Source: Notospermus geniculatus
Taxonomy: Eukaryota > Nemertea > Pilidiophora > Heteronemertea > Lineidae
Reading direction: 5' to 3'
Assembly: GCA_002633025.1 (NCBI GenBank)
Contig: NMRB01000676.1
Location: 233,565 to 297,564, forward strand
DNA: 64,000 nucleotides
Shown piece after piece: positions 26,401-35,642 of the stretch. The notes under the pieces are model-generated. The model had not been told where the DNA came from. It saw only the letters and a list, made by a program, of their open reading frames with translations, and ran no database searches. The first letter of the stretch is position 1; each line of letters starts with the position of its first letter. The translations under genes and the position numbers were made by a program.

Positions 26401-28424
26401 GAATATCAAATGGCAGAACCCAATGACATTTGCTTCATCTCTGCAAACTCTCAGCTCTTGTTGAGCTTTTCTGGTAAAAATGTTCGAAAACACATCTAAG
26501 GATGCATTCTGTACGTTCAGCTGTTTGTTATCATCACTGATACTCTCCTCCCGTGGCTTTCTTACATTACTTGTGTTATCTGTTTTTAACAAAAGATGTA
26601 TTCTACTCAGAACAATTTCTTTGCTTGGTAAACAGCCTTCCAAACGCAATCTCTTGCCTTGTACTCCCTTCGCTAATCGCAAATGCCAGCAATGTTGCCA
26701 ATAACAGCGAAGCAGAAACGTGTTTCCTTGGAGAATGGTTCTTAGGTTGGACGGAGGCGGCTATTACACTTTACCAATATAAACTAGCTTTAATTAAACG
26801 AGACGGGAATGCTACACATGTAGGCGTTCCATTTCATCTGATAATGACAATCATGAAACCGCAAAACGAGGACGAACATTGCATCTTTCTTTTGTTCATC
26901 GTTTCAACGTCCTCCGCTCATGGCTGCTTCGGTTTCTTGTATTCAAATGACTACTTGGTAGGCATTATTATGGACCAATCACGTTTTTGTTTGCTTGCCA
27001 GTTAAGTGCGCGCGCATTAAGTCTCCATGACAAAACAAGATGGCGGTGGCCGTCGTCGGAATGATGAATGACGACCATGGAACGTTGATCAGTCGTTGAG
27101 AACAATATGCAAACATCATATACATGAGACTACATGTACATGTATATACATGTACTTCTCTTTTCAGATGATTACAATGGACTTTATGCCGACCCCTACC
27201 AATGGCTGGACCGGAAGAAGCGAGACGCTGACCGGAAGAAGCGAGAGAGCGCTCTCCAAGGCGCGGAGGCTGGAATGTCGATGGTGGTAAATGAGGACGC
27301 GAAGTCACGGTCCAAGAGGGACACTCAATATCCTTTATCACTTAGAGATCTATACAATCTTTATGTCAAATACCAAATCATCAAAGACCAGGATGAACCG
27401 GAGGAAGAGGACTTACAACCCGTCTACGAACTCCCCGAATATGAAGAAGACTATGACAACAGCCCGGAGTACGATTACGGCGGTGAAGACGTGGCGCCAC
27501 CGTCCGAAGATTGGGAACCAGATGCTGTGAATGAAGAAATCCAGAAGGAACTCGCATACGAAGCTATGATGCAACCTGCGTTGGAGGCGGAGGCTCCGTA
27601 CGCCCTGGAAAACGACCTCGCCGAGGAAGACGAGGATGAGGATATAGATGACGATGATGAGGTCCCAGCCTGGGAGGTCCCAGCGGAGCCTGCGTACTAT
27701 CCCATGGAATATGTTCCGATCTCCAACCCGAGTGAGGAAGATGAAATATACGTCCCTGATAAACGAGCCGAGTTGTTGAGCATGATGCCTGGGATAAAGA
27801 GAGCTGAGAAGTCATTTTACCCTGCCTATACGGAGGATCAAGAACCGTGGCAGGCCCTCATCCCTCCAGCGGCCGAGAAGAGAGGAGTGATGGAGGAGTA
27901 CGCCAGACTTTACAGACTAGCCCGAGCCCTGAAGCGATCCCGTGATGAGGACGCACTCGAGGGGCGATGGGAAAGTCTTATCGGCGATTACGATGAGGTA
28001 AATATTGGGGATGTACAAAGATTAGAATGTCCGCCTGCGTCACGTACCAGGAATTTGGCTTCCGCAAATGGAACCAAGAAGCCCTTCGGAAAGTTCCATG
28101 TCGCTTGCCGAAACGTTGTATGCCCTCACGCCGTAGGGAGGATGATCAGTGCATCCTATAAAGAACTGACAATGTACGTAGAGAAGCATTCAAATGTGTC
28201 GACCAATGACATACCATTTTTAGGACCCCAGCTTTGTGGACGGGCACGTATACCCGTCTGGGGTCGATTGCATAGTCATGGCTTCCATTGCCAAGCTCGG
28301 CAAATCGGTGTCGGCTATCTTTGACAGCCACGACACATGGCGGTAGGTTTCGTCACGTCGTCGATTTGAAACTTCTACGATGTTTTTTTTAATTTCCACC
28401 TTGAATTTTCAGAAAAAGAAGTAA
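23465..28424 (+). CDS. acidic dibasic-rich secretory precursor (granin or neuropeptide type), 5' incomplete
   Basis: Three exons are supported: 23465-24016, 27168-27997 and 28413-28424. The first two join in phase 1 (G plus AT), the next join is phase 0, and the last exon adds KKK and stops. The result is about 463 residues without an N-terminus. The first exon opens in phase 1 just before KRSQELL, so a signal-peptide exon is expected upstream. The protein is very rich in Glu and Asp (a DEDEDIDDDDE run in exon 2) and has dibasic sites, including KKR twice, SKR, DKR, IKR, EKR and LKR. Between the last four sites lie three candidate peptides: AELLSMMPGI, a stretch starting AEKSFYPAYT, and GVMEEYARLYRLARAL. 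Acidity plus paired basic sites is typical of granins and neuropeptide precursors. I do not recognise the family. A 3.15-kb intron holds foldback and MITE elements. Confidence 0.72.
24773..25043. mobile_element. foldback element in an intron
   Basis: The ends CACAGAAAAAAGAAATCAAC and the inverse ending at 25043 match over about 40 bp, including the ACTCGAGT palindrome. It lies in the large intron of the acidic precursor gene. Confidence 0.75.
25425..25757. mobile_element. MITE, CACTGTTAGAA family
   Basis: Begins CACTGTTAGAAATTATTTAT and ends TTATTTCTAACAGTG. It is nearly identical through most of its length to the copy at 62198, with a deletion in the latter. It lies in the large intron of the acidic precursor gene. 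Confidence 0.85.
27131..27154. repeat. ACATGT microsatellite
   Basis: Short run of TACATGTACATGTATATACA just before a splice acceptor. The same word recurs at 36368-36396 and singly elsewhere in the window. Confidence 0.7.
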
Positions 28425-29585
28425 AGAATATTTAAAAAGAGACGGAGGAGCATCGCATCATTCATGACTACAAAAACAGACGCCTGCAGAAAACGGCGCA
28501 GACGATATACATGAAGGAGAAGACGTGTATTGTTTCTGAACCTATGGTCTCCTACAAGACTGGATTTTTGCCCCCTGCTCAGCATATAAAGAGATTATGT
28601 CGTACCCTATCTGGTGTGAGTGAGATGTGTCGTCATAATATGAATTCAATGGATCGGTACATGTAGCTTCCCAGAACTGACGTCACATTTACCATACCTT
28701 GGATAATAAGCTGATGGAAGTACTGAGAGAAACACAAGGCGCTTTCCAAATACCTGTAATCGATGATAAAAAGAGATTTTTGTGGTTGGAGGTGAAGTTG
28801 GAACGACGAATCAACCAGTGTATCCGCCATCTTGAATCCTGTTTGTATAAAATGTGATATGTTGTGATCGTTGGAGTACGGTATGTGATATTCGTGGCCT
28901 CACTCGGACGACTCTCCGTCATTTCGTGTGAATGTCTCTGCCTCACAGTTCACACTCGCTTAGTGGAAGAAACACACAGTGTACATCATACCACCGCCTA
29001 CACATGACAGATTGTATATAGCACGTACACAGTCAGTGCAGATTCTACTCAGTTTCTGCATTTGTCTGTACATTAGAGTCCAATAGATCAAAGCAATGTA
29101 CAGTTCAAATTGTCTGTTGTCGTCAGTAAAGGGCACTCGAAGTGGATTTCTTCAGTTCAAATACATGTACATAGTGTATATGTAATCTATGGTCATCAGA
29201 ACTTTGGCTCTCTACGAGACGCCTCAACATGAGTGGACAAGGAGTGAATTGGTGAACTGTCTCTTCGTTCGTGTTGCCATACTTTTGTGGAATGTAATCT
29301 CTCACTTCGATGCACCATTCGTAATTTGGGACTTCAGAGCTTCACGACAATCTAGGCCATCAACATCCTAGGTTGGGGCAGTACCGTCTGATCTCCCCTG
29401 AAGTTGATCCGTCGACATAAGGGTATGCTACAAATGAGGCACCATTGGGTCGAGACATGCTTCCGCCGACGGGATTTTCACCTCTCTTCTTCATCCACTC
29501 GCACAGCGAATAAAAGCGAGAAAAAACACTTGTTGGAGATGGGTCGTGATTGATGGGCCCTTGTTCATCCTACAATTCGGTGTAC

Positions 29586-29697
29586 CTCGGGGCCCGTATG
29601 CATAAAGGTGGAATAAGCTTATTCCAGGTATAGCTTCACGTTATAACGTTAGGTTATACCTGGAATAGGCTTATTCCACCTTTATGCATACGGGCCC
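29586..29697. mobile_element. foldback element, GGGCC family
   Basis: Near-perfect hairpin: GGGCCCGTATGCATAAAGG at the left and its reverse complement at the right, with arms of about 45 bp and a short spacer. The terminal GGGCC(C)GTATGCA is shared with the elements at 34585 and 51889; the inner arm is not. Confidence 0.8.
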
Positions 29698-30472
29698 TGT
29701 GGTGTAGGGTTCTTGGCCAACCATGCCAACTGCCGACAAACCATTGTCCGTATTGGATAATGTCTTATCCGACTGCCAAACTCCCGTAGGCCATTAGTTC
29801 GCTGTAGCTTAGTCGTGATAACCCAGCATATCGCGTGTTGTGAAAATGTACATTTGTATTTTATTGACAACACACTGAAGCCTCGGTGCTGCTGAAGATG
29901 TGGGCAGTCACGTGATCGATTCATGTTCTTATTCACCGCTAGATGGAGCGCATTGATATGAACTGTCGCTATCATTGAATTCGCATGGACTGTAAAAATG
30001 AGGTATGTAACTAATGATTCCATGTTTTATATAACGATATAGAACGCAAACCAGAAAAGGGGCGAGGAAAACATAATGGAGCTCAAAACCTGTCCCAACT
30101 GCGAAGGAAGTGTATGTACACCAACATATTCATGATCAGTGCTGTATTTGTAGCCAGCGAGTCGATGAAATGCAATGTTCCTCAAAATTATTTATGTGTG
30201 AATTCAATCCCTGATTCAAATGACGCAAAACTGGGCAAAGCAGCTGCATGATCGGGGCTACGTACTTAATGATACTTTTGGTAGTAACTGGTAGGCCTAC
30301 TCATGGTACTTGTATTGGTATTCTTAGTAGTAAATGGAGCAGGTAGTTGTTGGTATGTGATGAGGGAAAGAGGATACAGTACGATACCTTTACACCCAAT
30401 TTTAAAGGCAACCTGAGGTACCAGATGCTCTTGATACTCGTTTCCTGCGTCACCGCTTACTAATGCTTGAAT

Positions 30473-30607
30473 GTTAAGGCAAAACCTAGCAAGTCACATT
30501 TTGATCAAATTTGAGTTGATACCATTTTTGGACTCACTAGGTTTGGTCTCATCTTCTAAAGTATTCTCAAAACTGAAAAAAATTGACTTGCTAGGTTTTG
30601 CCTTAAC
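30473..30607. mobile_element. foldback element, GTTAAGGCAAAACCTAGCAA ends
   Basis: GTTAAGGCAAAACCTAGCAA and its reverse complement close a 135-bp element. An internal ACTCACTAGGTTTGG word is a partial extra copy of the arm. Confidence 0.7.
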
Positions 30608-31148
30608 ACTCCAGAATGATTGATGACGAAGGAAGCGAGTGCTAAGAACCATTGATATCGGTATTCGGAGAATGATGACTATAGTCAAGAGGTATGTCAT
30701 TGACTACACGTAGTTTCCTTTAGAATTGTTCGCAGATTCGTATCCTAGTCTACCACTGTGAAACCTTTGAAAAGCTTGAGAAAAGAAGCTTTACACGAGG
30801 AAATATTTCAATTATCTTTGGATTCGTGCAGCCCTCGCGTTCATTTTTTTTGTAAATTCCTACTGGAAATGAAATACCACCGGTTGTAAAGAAATAAAAG
30901 ACGACAACTGTAGCTTGTGTTATGGGAATAGGGCAGATGTGATGTTTTAGTTGTTAAAGGAATCTATGTGATTATCATGAGCGATTTGAAATAAATTATT
31001 TTTCTGTCTATTTTAATCGGGGATTACATTGGATTTTTTGTTATTCCATTTCAATTTTTCCCTTGATCACCAGCATCGATGAAAGTGTATTTTCTGATTG
31101 TCCAGTTGTGCCATTCTTCCAACTTCGCTCTCTTTGGTGGTTCCGTTT

Positions 31149-33527
31149 CTACGAGCCGAGTACCTTGCAGGAGTATATTGTCCCATTTTTGAAGCTGTCT
31201 ATCATAGTCTCATTCAGTGGCTGCGAACAAAGTGGGTCGACTGTCAAAGTTTTCGTCTGTAAAACGACAACAACGTAGGCAGCGAGTGTTCCAATGATCT
31301 GTAACCGAAAAAAGAATAACCGTTTCTTGATATAGGGACAGAACGACGCCAAGAATCACCATTTCTTGATATAGGGACAGAACGACACCAAGAATCACCA
31401 TTTCTTGATATAGGGACAGAACGCCACCAAGAATCACCATTTCTTGATATAGGGACGGAACAATAACAACCACTCACCTTGAGCAGTGACAAATATCAGG
31501 CTTAATGTATGATGATGATGATGGTTGTATAAATTGCAACTTTCGGTTATTACACTGAAAAATCGCTGGAGTTACGAAGGAAAAGCTCGGCCTGAAGTGG
31601 GTAAGTAACGGTGACGAAGACCTGTCTTTGGATTTGCCACTTCATGCCGTCATATCGATGTCGCCCTTGCCATGGCAGTGACGATGGAATGTTGGAGGCG
31701 CCACATTGATGCCGCAGCCTTTTGAAAATAGTACAGTGTGTGCAAAAAGGAGTCAGTTTTGTTACGGAAAACTCAAGTTTGGAAGTGGTTGAAGGTTGTT
31801 CATATTTGCTTTCACCTACCGTCAGAATCATGGGTTTGTCGAGGGTGAAGATCTGCAAGGCCGTCAAACCAATGGAAGGACCGTTGAGCCTGCTGAGGAG
31901 GATGGTCACTTGATCCGCCACAGGAATAGGTACCGCTCTGAGGTCAATGGTGTAGATGGATGACAGCGATGCATGTGCCTGAGTGACCAAAAATATGATT
32001 TGTCGATGATGATGGCAGGATACAAAGTTGACCAATCAGGATTGGGAGAATTTTTTCCGCGGTGTGGTTCAAGACGCCATCGGCGTTTAGCTGGTGATAC
32101 GCACCGCTCTGAGATCAATGGTGTAGATGGATGACAGCAATGTGCCTGAGCGACCAAAAATATGTTTCGCGGATGACGATGGCAAGATTCGAAGTTGGCC
32201 AGTCACTACTGGGAGCAATTTTTCTGACAGTGACATACATGTAGGAGCTACTCCAACTCAAAACATTTCCTAACTAAGATTCTTCATGGTATCGACACCT
32301 TCTGATCTTCTGCGGGGCTACCAGGCTGTACTTCGGGGTTCCTAAGGCCAACTCCACGCCGTTCAGGGGCCGGTTGCACAAAAGTTAAAAAGATAAATGT
32401 TTGTTAATTTAACTTTTCCTGTTAAAATCCCTAGCTTGTTTTTAACTAACAAAACTAACATTTTGGGATAAGTTAACACAAGATAAACTAACAGTGATTT
32501 TTAACTTTTGTGCAACCGGCCCCTGGTGTATAAGTATAGACTAATGATGACAACTTACCGGGTGATTAACCCATAACACGGCAACGCCAATCACGAGGCA
32601 AAGATTGGCCATGAGAACGATCCAAATATATACCACGAAAGAGAGCAAGAATCCGTCAATTCCAGTCGTTAGAAACAGATAGACGCAGAGACACACCGTC
32701 GGAATGTAAAAGGCGAAGAGTACGATCATGGGCAACATCAGAATCTGATCGAGAACTATGACCATGTCGCAGATTTTTGTGTGCCAGGCCCTGTAGTATT
32801 CAAACTTTCCGGTAAAGAAGCCTTTTTGTGAGATCGCCGCTTCCAACTTCTTGTTCAAGATTTTGAATTCTTCGTAGATAATCCGTGAGAAGAGTAACAG
32901 GTTCACGTAGAATGATACCACTGTAGCACTCATCCACAAACCTTGATAAAACATGAAGATAGGAGTAAGATACGGCGTGGCGGCATGGGTCCTGCTCAAT
33001 GGGGTCGCGGCAAGAAATAAAAAGTCTCGGATATGATCTAAGTAGTAACACCCGACGACTACACCGACTGAAAATAAGGGTGTGAAGATAAGGTAAAAGA
33101 AGAAACCTGCACGAATCCGTAAAAGCGGTTTCTCATACGTCACTTCCGTTTCTGATGTCCCTTTGTGTTTCTGTAATTTCAGCCACCTTTCGTTGAATTC
33201 AATCATTTTATTTCTTGGTGAGATGTAGTAAAAGTACCAGGCGTTGATCGCCAACTCGCACATCGCCAAACAAATGAAGAGAAGACATTGTAATATCGTT
33301 TCGGGATCACGATAGACGATGAAAGCCGTACAAAATCGAGCACAGTTCGCAAATCCAATCCAGACACGGATTCCGTTATAAATTTTCCACGCCTTTCCAC
33401 GTGGATGCCTGGCAAGGTCGTGTCCTTGTATACACCCGAAGTACTGTAGGCAGAGTAGTAATGGCCGAGTGATGCGCTGAAGAGCCGACTCAACAACATC
33501 AGTTCCATTTTGGTCATCCGAACGCAT
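31149..33527 (-). CDS. gustatory-receptor-like seven-transmembrane protein (insect chemoreceptor superfamily)
   Basis: Three exons join in phase 0: 33527-32559, 31978-31820 and 31298-31149, giving about 425 residues, the usual receptor length. The ATG at 33527 opens a long exon with about six hydrophobic segments, roughly at residues 55-73, 80-104, 140-165, 187-212, 258-290 and 292-320. Exon 2 encodes the loop before the last helix and has LSRLNGPSIGLTALQIF, matching the family's signature region. Exon 3 encodes the last helix, IIGTLAAYVVVVLQ, which fits the TY-hydrophobic-Q motif. C-terminal phase-0 introns are a known feature of this superfamily. The protein would sit in the plasma membrane, possibly as a ligand-gated channel subunit; its ligand cannot be inferred. 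Introns hold a decayed copy of exon 2, a foldback element and a minisatellite. Confidence 0.82.
31325..31460. repeat. 39-bp minisatellite in receptor intron 2
   Basis: About 3.6 copies of a 39-bp unit containing TTCTTGATATAGGGACAGAA and then CGACACCAAGAATCACC. Because 39 is a multiple of three, it creates long open frames on the minus strand. These are not genes: the array lies between two well-supported exons. Confidence 0.85.
32075..32225 (-). pseudogene. decayed duplicate of receptor exon 2
   Basis: About 130 bp repeats 31925-32060, including the intron acceptor and the first half of receptor exon 2. A 4-base deletion near its start relative to the real exon breaks the frame, and the second half is missing. 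It is a partial tandem duplication inside intron 1, not an alternative exon. Confidence 0.7.
32364..32525. mobile_element. foldback element, CAGGGGCCGG ends
   Basis: CAGGGGCCGGTTGCACAAAA and its exact reverse complement close a 162-bp element in receptor intron 1, 33 bp from the exon 1 donor. The inner arms (AGTTAAAAA, TAACTAACA) are internally complementary. Confidence 0.82.
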
Positions 33528-34309
33528 TTTCTTCTACCTCGCATGAAAATCTACCGAAAGCAACGTTGTCTCTGACTACAATGTGAATGACCCAACAAAC
33601 CTCGACCATTTGAATAATTGCCAATGATTTGCAAAAGCTAGTTGTGTCAACAACTCAGCAAGCCATGAACGACATTCGCTTTGATGGGTAGGTTTGCCAT
33701 TACCATTACTGATTAAGGACACAGCTATCGTCAGCTATCGTAGCTATCGCCTCCCATATCAGTTCCATAGATAAATATTTGTATCTTTCTTCAGCAAACA
33801 AGGCGTGATATGTCATGTATATTTAGACCACAGAGAGTATCGCTGGAACTGATGAATGGTGATTAACCAATAAAAGCATCTGAAACAGCTACATGTATTG
33901 AAAGATGCCATTGATATGGCTCAACTTTTATTGGCAAATGATAGCTTGTATGCTACACACAAATACGTCAAGTCCTCAGTTACGGTGCTCCACCGCAACA
34001 TGAAGGAAAACTTCAATCACCTGGCATCGAACCACAACCTCTCGAGTATAAACCGATGTTCGAGCCATTACACCATGCACTGTCGGTGTGCATCGAAACC
34101 CATGAATGTTTACGTGGATACACAGTGCAATACACAGCAAAGACTACCCCCTGACGTGCAAGAATGGGGATCAAATCTACGATAGAGGAAGCATATCGAA
34201 ACGAGGTCCTATACAATTTACGCCATTTGTGTCGTTAGAACCGGGATGTCGCTTTCATTTCAACTGAGACAGTGGGCTATCACGGTCCTCATTCAAAATT
34301 AGGCCTACT
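33528..34309. other. intergenic stretch
   Basis: Between the start of the receptor gene and the 3' end of the LamG-PAN gene, both on the minus strand. No clear TATA box or other element seen. Confidence 0.4.
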
Positions 34310-35642
34310 TCAACCGAGATCCAACTTATAACCGATGTAAGATTCTAACCTCCCCGAAGCTGATTGGCGGGAGTTGGGGCCGAGGTTTGCGGTCTCATCG
34401 CCGCGTCCCAAGATGCATTCCTTCCTGACGTCACTAAAGTAGACCACGTGGCAATGTTCTTCCCTTTGGCAGAGGACGAGGCATTCCAGGTCCGTTTCGG
34501 TCTGAACTACCGTGATTGCGTCTATCTGCTTCATGTCATTAGCGTCGATTCGGACGAAATCAAGCGCTGGAAATACAAAATTGGGCCATATGCACCAAAT
34601 GAACATTATCTTGAACTCAGGTTGAGCCACAACTTTTCAATTGCCAGGGCAACTTTACGTTTGACAACTTTACGTTTGCCAGGGCATGATGTGACAATGG
34701 AAAAGTTGCGGCTCAACCTGAGTTCAAGATAATCTTCGTTTGGTGCATACGGCCCAGTTCAGTTTACTCGACAACGAGATCAACAAAAAAGTGCAGATGA
34801 TGCTGGTTATTATAGATGGCTTGTCTACTGGGATTCATTGTCTTATGCAATGTTCGTTGTGACGGTCTCCTGTACGTGCAGTAGTCATCCATATGGCGTC
34901 CATGTCCATCGTTGAGCGTGCGAGCTTGTATTGAGAACGATGCCAAGAGGACCTGATGGACAGGATGGTCCGTGTTGGAAACTATGAGTGTACTAGGCCT
35001 ACGATCTCGAGTTAAGCCTACCTGCCACATGAGTCAGCCTAAGGACGTATCGCCTTGCTCTCTTCATATCAGCAGGTGTCAGCATCACATCGAACAACAT
35101 GGCACTGCTCATGTACCCATCATACGTCAGTCGTTCGCCCGGGCGATGACCAATGTATGCCGTGGGCCCAGTGACTATCGGTCCAGATGCTGGTAACCCA
35201 ACTTTTTTTACTTTCTCGTCGACAGTGAAAGTTACCATCGCATCAGGAAGGCTGTAACTGACGGCAACAAACTGCCATCTACCTGCTGTGCGGACGCCCT
35301 TTCCGATCGCGTTTCCCGTCCCGCCGGGTGTGAACGATAAACTGTCCGGCGACATCAACCAAATCCCGCAGCCGCCTTGCCACTCAAAGATCGGCGCAAC
35401 TTTCGTCGACGTTTTGATGAAGGCAACGAAAGTCAAGTATCCTGTATTGTTGAATGTCATATTTTCAATTTTAATGAAGGATTTCTTCAGTTTGTCGAAT
35501 TTGAAAGCGGTTTTCTCTTTGCCCAGCGGACCCTCGACAAGACGGAGTTCTTGAAATGTTACCTCACTTCCAGTTCCGGTTACACCATTTTCCGGACTGA
35601 GTGAATTCATTGGCCATATGCATACTGGCTTTGGTTCGAATG
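34310..35642 (-). CDS. secreted LamG (pentraxin-like)-PAN/apple domain protein, 5' incomplete
   Basis: Two exons, 35642-35022 and 34566-34310, join in phase 1 (G plus CG). The first encodes about 207 residues of a laminin-G/concanavalin-like domain: it opens with CIWPMNS, has TGYLTFVAFIKTS strands, GRWQFVAVSYS, and ends YIGHRPGERLTYDGYMSSAMLFD, the usual DE(L/V)-type end. The second encodes a PAN/apple module with the DLECLVLCQREEHCHVVYF cysteine pattern and a closing ECILG. A stop follows YIGYKLDLG. Exon 1 also opens in phase 1, so a 5' exon with a signal peptide should lie further right; I did not find it. Both modules bind sugars or proteins outside cells in other families. The role here is unknown. 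Confidence 0.7.
34585..34757. mobile_element. foldback element, GGGCC family, in LamG-PAN intron
   Basis: The ends GGGCCATATGCACCAAATGA and TTTGGTGCATACGGCCC are inverted. The arms contain ATTATCTTGAACTCAGGTTG and its inverse, as in the pair at 51889-52176. Its left edge is about 16 bp from the PAN exon acceptor, so the branch point for that splice probably lies in the element. Confidence 0.78.

Larger units (their letters stand above)
28425..31148. other. gene-empty interval with two foldback elements
   Basis: No coding region supported between the precursor gene and the 3' end of the receptor gene on the other strand. It contains the inverted repeats listed at 29586 and 30473. Confidence 0.5.

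Noticed and set aside
31210-31492. Minus-strand frames with repeated SLYQEMVILGVV-like units
   Set aside because: They are a product of the 39-bp minisatellite in receptor intron 2, flanked by well-supported exons.
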